The position numbers and the translations under genes are program-made. The notes beneath the pieces were generated by a model. The model ran no database searches. It saw nothing but the letters and a program-made list of their open reading frames with translations, and was not told where the DNA came from. From JBNKEI01 sp050288705 (GTDB lineage: Bacteria > Myxococcota > Myxococcia > Myxococcales > UBA5297), in assembly GCA_050288705.1 (NCBI GenBank), contig JBNKEI010000198.1:5975-69974 (forward strand): a DNA stretch of 64,000 nt, in the 5' to 3' direction. Shown here piece by piece: positions 1-8,597 of this stretch; within the stretch, counting starts at the first letter, position 1; every line of letters starts with the position of its first letter.

Positions 1-254
1 ACCTCAAAGAAACTGATTTTATGATTGCAATTCCGTCTTTTGTTATAAGCGAACTCAAGCAGGCTTTTCAAATTGGCTTTATTTTGTTTGTGCCTTTCCT
101 AGTAATCGACATGGTTGTGGCCAATATTTTGTTGGCTTTAGGAATGCACATGCTTTCACCCACTACTGTCTCCATGCCTTTTAAGTTACTTTTATTTGTT
201 TTAGTAGACGGTTGGTATTTGCTTACCAAAGGCTTGGTCCTTAGTTACATCTAA
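1..254 (+). CDS. sctR: SctR (YscR/FliP family) type III export gate protein, 3' part only
   Basis: This is the C-terminal end of an inner-membrane export-gate subunit; the reading frame is already open at base 3, so the gene begins left of the window. The visible 80-odd residues contain the family's signature: SELKQAF, then a hydrophobic stretch with PFLVIDMVVANILLALGM, then PFKLLLFVLVDGW. In the family SctR forms a helical pentamer that, with SctS and SctT, makes the pore through which substrates pass. It is followed 16 bases later by sctS. FliP of flagella is the alternative, but the gene order R-S-T-U and the sequence of the neighbouring SctU favour an injectisome. The identity of the family is secure; injectisome versus flagellum is inference. 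Confidence 0.88.
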   Translation, partial: LKETDFMIAIPSFVISELKQAFQIGFILFVPFLVIDMVVANILLALGMHMLSPTTVSMPFKLLLFVLVDGWYLLTKGLVLSYI

Positions 255-270
255 CCCGGCGGAGAACAAC

Positions 271-540
271 ATGGTCTACACCGCAATAATTAACATTACC
301 CGAGAGGCATTGTTCCTTACGTTACTAGCTTCTGCTTTACCAATTGCCTTAAGCTTAGTTGTGGGACTCATTATTTCAGTGTTCCAAGCAGCTACTCAAA
401 TCCAGGAACAGACCCTTACCTTTGCCCCCAAGGTTATAGTTGTGTTTGGCGTATTGGCAATTGCTGGCCCCTGGATTGGACGTCAACTCCTGGCCTTCAC
501 ATTTAACTTGTTTGACCGTTTTCCAGTGCTAATACGGTAA
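271..540 (+). CDS. sctS: SctS (YscS/FliQ family) type III export gate protein
   Basis: Small inner-membrane protein of 89 residues, the usual size of the family. It has two hydrophobic helices (about residues 13-38 and 52-72) separated by the hallmark segment QAATQIQEQTLTFAPK. In the family four copies join SctR and SctT in the export gate. The ATG is preceded by GGAG with normal spacing. The gene lies between sctR and sctT in the canonical order, probably in one transcript. Confidence 0.92.
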   Translation: MVYTAIINITREALFLTLLASALPIALSLVVGLIISVFQAATQIQEQTLTFAPKVIVVFGVLAIAGPWIGRQLLAFTFNLFDRFPVLIR

Positions 541-549
541 GTTGCCATA

Positions 550-1353
550 ATGATTAATCTACTTCAGCAGCTTAACTTTTATGCTCTATCTCCAAAATTA
601 GCCATTTGCGCGCTAATAATGGCCCGCATTATGCCAATTGTAATACTAGCTCCTTACCTTGGCGGCAAAACAGTTCCCAGCCAGGTGAAAATGGGGATTG
701 GAGTAGTATTTACAATTGCCATTTTTCCTTTTACTAGCAACGCTTCCGTATCTAATGATTCAATTATATTTGTTGTATTAATGTTAAAAGAAATTTTTGT
801 GGGAGCAACCATTGCCACGATTTCCTCCTTTATGTTCGAAGCAGCTAGAGCAGCGGGTACATATTTGGATACCGCTGCCGGAACCGCGCAAGCACAAATT
901 TTTGTTCCACAAATCGATCAAAGAGTCCCTGTTTTTGCGGATTTAAATTTTCAGCTCACAGTACTTATTTTCCTCGCCTTGAATGGTCACCATATAATTA
1001 TTGAGGCTTTATTTCTAAGTTTTCAAACCCTTCCCATCGAAGAATGGCCTAAATTCAGTCACGGCATGTGGCCATTATTTGAGACAATCATACGAGTTGG
1101 AAGTGATATTCTTGTTGTCGCCATATCTCTGGCCGCGCCTGCGGCGATTGCTACTTTTATAACTGACATCACCTTGGGACTCATTAATAAGGTCGCACCA
1201 CAGGTACAGGTATTCTTCATCAGCATGTCAATAAAGCCAACAGTAGCATGTGTTTTAACATTATGTGCATTAACAATATTTTTCGAAAGACTTCAACATT
1301 ATTTTCATATTATGATTAAACAGGTTAAACACGTTCTTTTCTTGTTTTCCTAG
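550..1353 (+). CDS. sctT: SctT (YscT/FliR family) type III export gate protein
   Basis: Inner-membrane protein of 267 residues with six or so hydrophobic segments. The family features seen are the N-terminal MARIMPIVILAPYLGGKTVPSQVK region and the central EAARAAGTYLDTAAGTAQAQIF segment, a strongly conserved stretch in SctT/FliR that precedes the plug region. The gene begins nine bases after the sctS stop; no good Shine-Dalgarno is visible, so translational coupling is likely. One copy per export gate is known for the family. It is followed by sctU. Confidence 0.92.
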   Translation: MINLLQQLNFYALSPKLAICALIMARIMPIVILAPYLGGKTVPSQVKMGIGVVFTIAIFPFTSNASVSNDSIIFVVLMLKEIFVGATIATISSFMFEAARAAGTYLDTAAGTAQAQIFVPQIDQRVPVFADLNFQLTVLIFLALNGHHIIIEALFLSFQTLPIEEWPKFSHGMWPLFETIIRVGSDILVVAISLAAPAAIATFITDITLGLINKVAPQVQVFFISMSIKPTVACVLTLCALTIFFERLQHYFHIMIKQVKHVLFLFS

Positions 1354-1379
1354 GTCTTTATGAGAGAAGGTGAAGAACA

Positions 1380-2474
1380 GTGGCTAATGACGATAGTGGG
1401 GAAAAAACTGAAGAACCTACGCAGAAAAAACTAGACGATTCCAAAAAAAAGGGACAGGTATCTAAATCTAAAGATTTATCCAGTGTGTTTGTTTTAGCAG
1501 CAGGCTTCCTTACAATCGGAGCCGTGTTCCCGTTTATATATGCGAAATATCAAGAAATCGCTTTAGACTCTCTAAGAAAAGCAGGTATGGGAAGGCATTT
1601 TACCTCTGACGAGATTTTTCATAACCTATACAACGGTCTTTCCCTTGTTGTCACTCTTTCACTCCCCGCACTGGTAGCAGGAATATTTATTGGAGGATTG
1701 GTTGAATTTCTGCAAATTGGTCCTGTTTTTTCGGTTGACCCTCTCATTCCCAAGCTCGAAAAACTAAATCCAATTACCGGCATTAAAAATTTGTTTTCAA
1801 AAAAGCAAGTGGTTGAATTATTAAAGAACTGTGTAAAAATATCCACTTCCGCCTATATTGCCTATATTACACTTAAAGACGAACTTCGCCTGGTTGTATA
1901 TGCAATACAAGGCACGCCTGCACAAATCATGTCAGTGGCTAGTTCCATAATAAGTAAACTAACTATTCGCATTGCCCTTTTATTTTTAGTTTTCGCTATT
2001 TTCGACCTATGGTGGCAAAGACGAGTATTTATGAAGGATATGATGATGACTAAAGATGAAATTAAACGAGAGTACAAAGATTCAGAAGGAGATCCTCACA
2101 ACAAAGCCAAAAGAAAAGAAATGCACCAAGAAATCATCGAAGGAGCCATGATGGACGACGTCGCCAACTCAGATGTTGTAGTTACCAATCCCGACCATTA
2201 TGCCGTAGCCTTAAAATACGATCAGCAATCTTACCAAGCGCCACGAATTGTCGCCAAGGGAATTGACGATCGCGCGCTTCAAATCAAGCATATCGCTAAG
2301 ACAAATGGCGTAGTGGAAATTAGAAATATTCCCTTAGCTCATGCCTTATATCGTTTAGAACTGTACAAAGAAATTCCTGAATCTTTATACGATGCAGTTG
2401 CAGAAGTTTTAAGCTTCGTCTACGAACAGCATCAAACGTTCCAGCGAGCAAATATCAGCACACCGACTAGTTGA
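1380..2474 (+). CDS. sctU: SctU (YscU/FlhB family) type III export switch protein
   Basis: Export-apparatus switch protein of 364 residues starting at a GTG. The N-terminus carries GEKTEEPTQKKL and KKGQVSKSK, which is typical of SctU. Four hydrophobic segments occupy roughly residues 30-215, followed by a cytoplasmic domain. The autocleavage site reads N-P-D-H at residues 270-273 instead of the common N-P-T-H; the asparagine and proline needed for self-cleavage are kept. In the family cleavage changes substrate specificity from early to late substrates. It is the last gene of the sctRSTU run and ends 50 bases from a convergent sensor kinase. No other secretion genes are visible at this end of the window. 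Confidence 0.92.
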   Translation: MANDDSGEKTEEPTQKKLDDSKKKGQVSKSKDLSSVFVLAAGFLTIGAVFPFIYAKYQEIALDSLRKAGMGRHFTSDEIFHNLYNGLSLVVTLSLPALVAGIFIGGLVEFLQIGPVFSVDPLIPKLEKLNPITGIKNLFSKKQVVELLKNCVKISTSAYIAYITLKDELRLVVYAIQGTPAQIMSVASSIISKLTIRIALLFLVFAIFDLWWQRRVFMKDMMMTKDEIKREYKDSEGDPHNKAKRKEMHQEIIEGAMMDDVANSDVVVTNPDHYAVALKYDQQSYQAPRIVAKGIDDRALQIKHIAKTNGVVEIRNIPLAHALYRLELYKEIPESLYDAVAEVLSFVYEQHQTFQRANISTPTS

Positions 2475-2524
2475 GCTTAGCTTGCCGGCTGACGAGGCAC
2501 GCACGAATTGTAGTCTTTTGTCAT

Positions 2525-3955
2525 TCAGCCAAAAGGTAATTCGATTGTGAAAATGGCGCCCTTTTCGCCATTTTCGTCCAGAAATGCACACCCGCCATGA
2601 GCCTCGGCAATGCGACGCACAAAGGCGAGCCCTAGCCCAAGTCCCTTCTCCTTTGTGGAAAAGAAGGGATTGAAAATGCGCTTTCGGTTCGAAATAGGCA
2701 CCCCTGGCCCTGAATCCCGCACCTCGATAACAGCGCAGTTCTGTTTTGAGCTACAGGTCAATATAATCCGCCCCTTATCAGGGGTTGCTTCCACTGCATT
2801 ACGCAACAAGTTTAAGACCATCCGCCGAAGGGACTCCTCGTCCGCCATTAAAACAATATCTTCGCATCTCAATTCCAGGAATTGACCCTTTTTCTCCGTA
2901 TCACCACGTATGTGCGTTAGCAGCTCCTCTAAAAAGGGCTTGATCGCCAACGGCCGTTTTATTAATCGGACCTCCCTCGCCCAGCCCAAAAAAACTTCTA
3001 CAGTCCGCTGAAGATGCCTCAGCTCGTTCTGAATGCGTCGAACATGCAGCAACTTGGGAACATCGTGTTCCAGGTCTTCAGCTAGCAATCCAGCAAACAA
3101 CTCCATCCCCCCCAAGGGATTGCGCACTTCATGAGCAATCCCCGCAAGCATCATCTGCATTTCCTGATCACGGCTACAGAGACGCTCGCGCATACTTTCC
3201 ATACCAATGGCGAGTAACGCCAACTCATCACCATTACTAGGAACTGATAAACAAGATTTTAGGTCTCCCTTCCCGATGCGCTCCGCAGCTAGCAATAACT
3301 CTCTTATTGGCCGTACTAACCACCGCCTTCCCACCACCGAAAAAACTGCTAGGCCCACAAAAGAACATCCGGTCCACAGTGCCACCATTAGTCCACTAAA
3401 CCTCTGCACTACTATAAAAGATTGATCAGATGCTTCGGCACCAACGCCAGCCACCACCTCTCCCGAGCCATCGATCAACGGGACATATCCCGACAATATG
3501 GTTCGGCCATCCATCGCATCAAACACGACCGTTGAATAGGTTGCTTCACCCTGAAAGACTTTTTCTATTTCCATGCGATCGCGCTCCAAAAAAGCCAGAG
3601 GCGAACCAACTGGGAGTGAAAGACCAGCTCCGCAAATAAGCCTGCGCTTTTGGTCAAAAACGTAGACCCGCTCTGCCCTAGCGGCAACCCGCATCAATTC
3701 CAGCTTGTTAAGAATATTACGAAAAGTTCGGGAAGTCTCATCGCCAGGTTCTAGCCGCAGCAACAACTCGTGATTTAACGAAGAAGCAGCAGCCCTTGCA
3801 TGTCCGATCAGCCTCTGACCAATCTCCTTTTCCATGCTGTCACGCACAAACCAGTATCCTCCTACCACAACGACCACGAGCAGAGCCATAGTAGGCACGA
3901 GGTAAGCTACCACCAGTTTCGTTAGGAGAGATACACGCAACCTTGCACGGCACAC
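2525..3955 (-). CDS. Membrane sensor histidine kinase (sensor, HAMP, HisKA, HATPase)
   Basis: Two-component sensor of 476 residues starting at GTG. A transmembrane helix near residues 12-33 and another near 180-205 bracket an extracytoplasmic sensor region of about 145 residues. A HAMP linker follows (WLVRPIRELLLAAERIGKGDL). The dimerisation helix has the phospho-acceptor His275 in AGIAHEVRNPLGG. ATPase boxes are LRNAVEATP (N), DSGPGVP (G1), FNPFFSTKEKG (F) and GLGLAFV (G2). All key residues are present. No response regulator is adjacent, so it is an orphan kinase here. It is the last gene of the long co-oriented minus-strand run and follows ugd by 42 bases, so it may sense envelope or glycan status; that is inference. 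Confidence 0.92.
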   Translation of the reverse strand: MCRARLRVSLLTKLVVAYLVPTMALLVVVVVGGYWFVRDSMEKEIGQRLIGHARAAASSLNHELLLRLEPGDETSRTFRNILNKLELMRVAARAERVYVFDQKRRLICGAGLSLPVGSPLAFLERDRMEIEKVFQGEATYSTVVFDAMDGRTILSGYVPLIDGSGEVVAGVGAEASDQSFIVVQRFSGLMVALWTGCSFVGLAVFSVVGRRWLVRPIRELLLAAERIGKGDLKSCLSVPSNGDELALLAIGMESMRERLCSRDQEMQMMLAGIAHEVRNPLGGMELFAGLLAEDLEHDVPKLLHVRRIQNELRHLQRTVEVFLGWAREVRLIKRPLAIKPFLEELLTHIRGDTEKKGQFLELRCEDIVLMADEESLRRMVLNLLRNAVEATPDKGRIILTCSSKQNCAVIEVRDSGPGVPISNRKRIFNPFFSTKEKGLGLGLAFVRRIAEAHGGCAFLDENGEKGAIFTIELPFG

Positions 3956-3997
3956 AGAAATAGGCCTAAATACTACGCCCGGTATTTTCGGTTTCTA

Positions 3998-5299
3998 TTA
4001 ACGCGTTCGACCAATTCCGTAGTAAACAAACCCTTTTTCCTGCATCAATTCCGGGTCGAAAATATTTCGACCATCGAAGACCACCGGCTGCTTCATTGCT
4101 GCCTTCATTCGTGCGAAATCAGGATTTCGGAATTCGTTCCACTCGGTTACAATACAAAGAGCATCCGCACCACAAAGAGCATCATACATGTTTTCGCAAT
4201 ATTGCACCCGATTTTCAAAAAGCCCGCGAGCTACATCCATGGCTACGGGATCGCTTACCCTAATATGAGCACCTTTACCGGCTAGACCCTCAATCACCTC
4301 AATGGAAGGAGCTTCTCGCATGTCATCAGTCTTGGGCTTAAATGCGAGTCCCCAAACTGCAATTGTTTTATCGCTTAATCCGCCGAAATGTTTAACAACC
4401 TTCTGAACCAAAACCCTTTTCTGCCGTTCGTTTACCCTTTCTACCGCCCGAAGCAAGTCAAACTCAATCCCGTTCTCACGAGCCGTAGCAATCAATGCTT
4501 TTACGTCCTTAGGAAAGCAACTCCCTCCATAACCAACGCCGGGAAATAGAAACGGATAACCAATTCTGGAATCAGAACCTAGCCCTTTACGCACCAGATT
4601 AACGTCTGCACCAACCTTCTCACAAATGACTGCTATGTCATTCATGAAACTAATGCGCATTGCCAACATGGAATTCGCTGCATATTTGGTTAATTCCGCC
4701 GAACGCGGATCCATATAAAGAATGGGGTTATCTGTACGAACAAAAGGCGCGTACAATTCTCCCATTATTTTCCTGGCTCTCGCGCTTTCCGTTCCGATAA
4801 CAACACGATCGGGCTTCATAAAGTCTTCAATTGCCGCGCCTTCTTTCAAAAACTCTGGGTTACTAACTACATCAAACTTATGATCTGTATATCTAGCAAT
4901 TTCTTCACGAACTCTGTCTGCAGTTCCCACGGGTACCGTGCTCTTGTCGACCACAATCAGATAACCAGTCATAGCGCGAGCAATTTCCCGAGCTGCTCCG
5001 AGCACGTGCTGAAGGTCAGCATCACCAGACTCACTGGGCGGCGTTCCCACCGCAATAAAGGCTACGATAGCTCCCGCGACACCTTCCCCGACACTAGAAG
5101 TAAATGATAGCCTACCTTCTTTTACGTTCCTTCGAACTAATTCTTCCAGCCCAGGTTCGTAAATGGGAATCTTTCCCGCCACAAGCCGATCAATCTTATT
5201 TCGATCTGAGTCAATACAAACAACGTCATTGCCGCTCTCGGCAAAGCAGGTTCCCGCAACTAGCCCGACGTAGCCGCTTCCGATGACTGCAACTTTCAT
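3998..5299 (-). CDS. ugd: UDP-glucose 6-dehydrogenase
   Basis: Converts UDP-glucose to UDP-glucuronate with two NAD+ for polysaccharide synthesis. The 433-residue protein begins MKVAVIGSGYVGLVAG, the Rossmann NAD site, and has the catalytic Cys261 in GYGGSCFPKD. The middle AELTKYAANSMLA and the C-terminal GLAFKPKTDDMREAPS are family signatures. I chose the ATG at 5299 because it has GGAG eight bases upstream and starts exactly at the Rossmann strand; an upstream GTG/ATG frame extension lacks this. The gene lies between a Wza-like export lipoprotein and a sensor kinase, fitting an exopolysaccharide locus. Confidence 0.95.
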   Translation of the reverse strand: MKVAVIGSGYVGLVAGTCFAESGNDVVCIDSDRNKIDRLVAGKIPIYEPGLEELVRRNVKEGRLSFTSSVGEGVAGAIVAFIAVGTPPSESGDADLQHVLGAAREIARAMTGYLIVVDKSTVPVGTADRVREEIARYTDHKFDVVSNPEFLKEGAAIEDFMKPDRVVIGTESARARKIMGELYAPFVRTDNPILYMDPRSAELTKYAANSMLAMRISFMNDIAVICEKVGADVNLVRKGLGSDSRIGYPFLFPGVGYGGSCFPKDVKALIATARENGIEFDLLRAVERVNERQKRVLVQKVVKHFGGLSDKTIAVWGLAFKPKTDDMREAPSIEVIEGLAGKGAHIRVSDPVAMDVARGLFENRVQYCENMYDALCGADALCIVTEWNEFRNPDFARMKAAMKQPVVFDGRNIFDPELMQEKGFVYYGIGRTR

Positions 5300-5398
5300 A
5301 GTTACTCCAGGTTCAAGGTTTGGATAGCAAGTTCCCAAGAAATCATCGACGGACTCAGCGCGAGCACCCTATAAGTCGCTTTAGCCTTGCTCTACTGA

Positions 5399-6028
5399 CT
5401 ACAGAAAACTTTCGGGCACAAAAACAATATCACCCGGCTGCATAGTAAAGTTGCGCTCGCGACCCTCCCCAATGCTTTCCACAGGTACACGAATTTTCTT
5501 TTCTTCGGTGCGCAAATCTTCATTAGCTACCTGACGAGTAACAATAACCGAATTTTTCGCTGCGAGTTTAGTAAAGCCACCCGCCAAGGTCACCGCCTGC
5601 ACAATGTTCATATCAGCTTCATATGGAAATGTTCCTGGCTTTTGAACCTCCCCAAAAACAAAAACCTTTTTCGAATTGTATTCTTTTAAAAATACTGTGA
5701 CCTGAGGCTTTTTGAGATAGCCATTCCCCAAGCATTGGGTGAGTTGAGCAACCAGCTCACTTGAGGAAATTCCCGACGCCTTCACGCGCCCGCAAAATGG
5801 ATAATCGATACCACCATCAGCGGAAACACGAAAAACACCAGACAAGTCGGGCTCTTGGAATACTCTAATTTCTATAACGTCGTTTATTCCTAATGTTGCA
5901 TTGTTTACTGCTGGCATGGCTTCGGAAATTGTTTCCCGTGTAGAGTATGACGGTACTTTCTTCGTCGGCATTCTACACCCACCAAACCCAAATGCCACCA
6001 ACAAGACTACCAACCTAAAACTTGTCAT
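5399..6028 (-). CDS. Wza-like polysaccharide export lipoprotein
   Basis: Secreted lipoprotein of 209 residues: signal peptide with lipobox Gly-Gly-Cys18. It has a Poly_export domain starting near YRLGINDVIEIRVFQEPDL-type sequence (here LGINDVIEIRVFQEPDLSG) and one SLBB domain (VFVFGEVQKPGTFPYEADMN). The family forms the periplasmic and outer-membrane part of exopolysaccharide secretion channels. It is shorter than E. coli Wza (about 380 residues) and has a single SLBB domain, as is common in Deltaproteobacteria. Directly upstream in the same direction is an outer-membrane barrel protein, and downstream is ugd. Confidence 0.9.
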   Translation of the reverse strand: MTSFRLVVLLVAFGFGGCRMPTKKVPSYSTRETISEAMPAVNNATLGINDVIEIRVFQEPDLSGVFRVSADGGIDYPFCGRVKASGISSSELVAQLTQCLGNGYLKKPQVTVFLKEYNSKKVFVFGEVQKPGTFPYEADMNIVQAVTLAGGFTKLAAKNSVIVTRQVANEDLRTEEKKIRVPVESIGEGRERNFTMQPGDIVFVPESFL

Positions 6029-6091
6029 TATAGAACACCAACGATCGTGTACACGACCACGATCGTTCCCATAACTATCCAGAAATTTAAA

Positions 6092-7321
6092 CTAGTAAAC
6101 TAACTTCACGCGAAGATATGCTTCGTGGCGTGTATAGTCACCATCTGCTAAAGCCTCATCACCATCAACGTTATTCTTACGATACGAATAGACATAACCG
6201 CCACTAAGTGTAGACCATGCGGTCAACAAATAGTCCGCACCGAATTCGGCGCCTATGGTCCTATCCTTACGATCACGCTCCGCCTCACTATTGCTGCCAA
6301 CGTAACCGTTAAAATCAATGAAATCGACGCTTCCTACCGCATGCAGATCAAGCTTCTTGCTTGGCAGAACCTGAATTCGCCCATCAATATATGCCCGGTC
6401 TGTTCCGTAGGTTATATAGGGAGAACCGGAAGGATCGAAGCTACGCATATAGCCACCACGAACGGAAGCAGTGTCGGATAGCATGTAACCAATCTCCGCT
6501 TGCCCAATAGGACTTGAGTAGCTTTTTTCTGTTAAGTCCTGACCCCATCCTAGTTTCAGCACTGTAAAAACGTGCTTGGTAATCAAACCTGACAGCCCAA
6601 CGGTTCCCTTAATTGTATTAATATCTTTACTACGATTTGCCTGCGGATAAGATCGAGCAGCGAATGTTGAATTAACAGTAAGAGCGGTTTTCGGCAAAAA
6701 CTTCCATCGGCCATTCAACTGTACGTTATGGGTTATACTTTCATGTTCATCTAAAATTTCTGCCTCACCACCCTCGGGTTTTTCGAAGTTCTCGGTAATG
6801 AGGTGATACTCTGGCTCTATATATAGGGAACCAACTGAAGGACGCAGAGAAAGCTTGAATCGTGCATCATTGAATAGTTTCTTGGCCCCCTCCTCCAATG
6901 CAGGAGTATTAGTCAAATCATCCGAGAAAACAATCTGGTCACCAATATTTGCAGAGACCTGGCCCTCGTTATTAATGGCCAAATCAAGATCTGCATCGGC
7001 ATTATAATCCGAATAATCTCTGGTACCCTCATCACGAATATCCGAATAGAACAAATACTCAAGATTGGCACCAAGACTTAGAGCAATAGCAGGAGAAGGC
7101 AACTCCAAATTGATTCCCGGACCAAATTTAAGAATCATGTCTCCAACGGTTTTTGAGCCACCATTTTTATCATCAGGAACCGACGCCGCTTGCGAATCGT
7201 AGCGCGACTCCAGCTTTACCGAAGGATGCAGGCGCCCATTACCAACTTTTAAACCGTTTTCCGTTGCCCATACTTGTCCACATAGAGCGATTACAGCAAC
7301 CATCACAAGCGTTTTAACCAC
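6092..7321 (-). CDS. Outer-membrane beta-barrel protein of an exopolysaccharide locus
   Basis: Exported protein of 409 residues with signal peptide (VVKTLVMVAVIALCGQVWA) and a remainder rich in alternating amphipathic strands ending in Tyr (LRVKLVY), typical of an outer-membrane barrel. Similar barrels (BBP2_2 type) accompany Wza-like proteins in exopolysaccharide loci. I set the start at GTG 7321 because AGGTGA lies five bases upstream and the signal peptide begins there; an ATG at 7396 would add 25 polar residues before it. It precedes the Wza-like gene by 63 bases and is probably the outer-membrane exit of the same system. The exact family is inferred from shape and context. Confidence 0.75.
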   Translation of the reverse strand: MVKTLVMVAVIALCGQVWATENGLKVGNGRLHPSVKLESRYDSQAASVPDDKNGGSKTVGDMILKFGPGINLELPSPAIALSLGANLEYLFYSDIRDEGTRDYSDYNADADLDLAINNEGQVSANIGDQIVFSDDLTNTPALEEGAKKLFNDARFKLSLRPSVGSLYIEPEYHLITENFEKPEGGEAEILDEHESITHNVQLNGRWKFLPKTALTVNSTFAARSYPQANRSKDINTIKGTVGLSGLITKHVFTVLKLGWGQDLTEKSYSSPIGQAEIGYMLSDTASVRGGYMRSFDPSGSPYITYGTDRAYIDGRIQVLPSKKLDLHAVGSVDFIDFNGYVGSNSEAERDRKDRTIGAEFGADYLLTAWSTLSGGYVYSYRKNNVDGDEALADGDYTRHEAYLRVKLVY

Positions 7322-7461
7322 GAGATCACCTGATCGTATAATTGGTATGTTATTCACACTCAACTCCCCCACTTCAGCAAGGCGCATCGATTCCATGGCG
7401 ATTAGCCGCCCTCTGTAGGTTAGAATGACATAGTCTTTTTTGTCGGTAATTCCACCACCAG

Positions 7462-8022
7462 CTAGTCAATCGGACTCGCCGGAGGAGGCCGAACTACGAT
7501 TGATCGTGGCGGAAGTGCCGGCAGCGTAGGATCTAGCCTCGGAAGATCAATTGGCTCCTGGACCACCACTTCGGTCGGACCAGTCTCAAAAGCAAGCATT
7601 CCTACACATTGCTCGGCTTCTGCCCTAAGCTGATCAATCTTCTGCTTGGCAATGACGACCTTAGAGTACTCATGATCTGCAGCCTGATCTTCTGCTTTGG
7701 CCACTGCCTCTTGCAAGGTGATATCAGCTTGCTCACTGATTCGCAAAAGGCCCTTAATATTAGTTAGTTTCTCATTAACGCAATTGAGTTTTACGACATC
7801 TTTGCTCGCTCTCGCCTCTTCTAGCTTAGCCAACACCGTTTTTAGCGTTAGGCGCATCTGCGCAAGATACTCGCCTGAACGGGCAAGTTTTTCTGGATTA
7901 GGAATCGTTTGACTTTTTACGGAGGCACCTTGAACTTGGGGAGTCTCTGCTTGCGCCACTCCGACGCTACAGACAAGACCCCCAACCAAAACCCCAGCAG
8001 CTATTGATGTCTTTACACTCAT
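7462..8022 (-). CDS. Secreted helical protein of unknown function
   Basis: Protein of 186 residues with a clear signal peptide (start MSVKTSIAAGV, cleavage near AQA-ET). The mature part is mostly helical, with charged heptad-like stretches (about residues 45-135) and two cysteines, and ends in a proline-rich tail (PRLDPTLPALPPR). The start at 8022 has GAGGT eight or nine bases upstream; a longer frame to 8052 adds residues before the signal peptide and is unlikely. It lies between the cyclic-nucleotide-binding protein and the outer-membrane barrel, all in the same direction. I do not recognise a named family. Confidence 0.7.
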   Translation of the reverse strand: MSVKTSIAAGVLVGGLVCSVGVAQAETPQVQGASVKSQTIPNPEKLARSGEYLAQMRLTLKTVLAKLEEARASKDVVKLNCVNEKLTNIKGLLRISEQADITLQEAVAKAEDQAADHEYSKVVIAKQKIDQLRAEAEQCVGMLAFETGPTEVVVQEPIDLPRLDPTLPALPPRSIVVRPPPASPID

Positions 8023-8122
8023 TTTTCGATACCTCGTACGAGGGCAAAACAACTCTGGTTTTTAAGCATTAGGTGGACTATATGCTGTTTTTTTTATGCA
8101 TGTCAACTTGGCTTGCCTTTCT

Positions 8123-8566
8123 TCATTTTGCACATAAACGCGCATCAGCTTCCCTAAGCCTTCGAGAAAGCCCTCTCGCAATATTCAAAACAATGAAAGC
8201 AAAACTATCTCGGTGAACTTTACGAAACGAAGCAATTTGATCTGCCGTCCATTGAAGAAGCACACTGTCCACTACCGCACATATTGTCGCCGATCGATAT
8301 TCTTTGTCGATTAAAGCCATCTCCCCAAAGAACTCGTTAGGTCCCATGGTTTCAATTACTCTACACTCCCCACCAGCATTTTTTCGTAACACTTCCACTT
8401 GACCAGACGCAATTACAAAAATAGAGTCTCCTAAATCCCCTTCTTCAAAAACCGTTTCTCCCGCAGCGAACTTCCTCACCCGAATCGCTTCTGCAGCAGC
8501 ATTCAACTCTGACCCGGATATCATTTCGAAAAGCATAGAGGTTTGAAGAATATTCACAATATCCAT
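8123..8566 (-). CDS. Cyclic-nucleotide-binding domain protein without a DNA-binding domain
   Basis: A stand-alone CRP-type sensor domain of 147 residues. The beta-roll is recognisable from AAGETVFEEGDLGDSIFVIASGQVEV, and the phosphate-binding cassette reads FFGEMALIDKEYRSATICA. This matches the GE-A-L...RSAT pattern of cyclic-nucleotide binders. No helix-turn-helix follows, so it probably acts by protein contact. In other bacteria such single-domain proteins accompany secretion or motility machines. It is 31 bases downstream of a coiled-coil gene and likely belongs to the Glt-like operon. Confidence 0.85.
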   Translation of the reverse strand: MDIVNILQTSMLFEMISGSELNAAAEAIRVRKFAAGETVFEEGDLGDSIFVIASGQVEVLRKNAGGECRVIETMGPNEFFGEMALIDKEYRSATICAVVDSVLLQWTADQIASFRKVHRDSFAFIVLNIARGLSRRLREADARLCAK

Positions 8567-8597
8567 GGAAACCAGCCCCCAAAAAGCATTTTTTCAA

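Noticed and set aside
1..2474. Flagellar rather than injectisome export genes
   Set aside because: Sequence and order resemble sctRSTU more than fliPQR-flhB, and no flagellar gene is visible; the alternative is not excluded because the left part lies outside the window.
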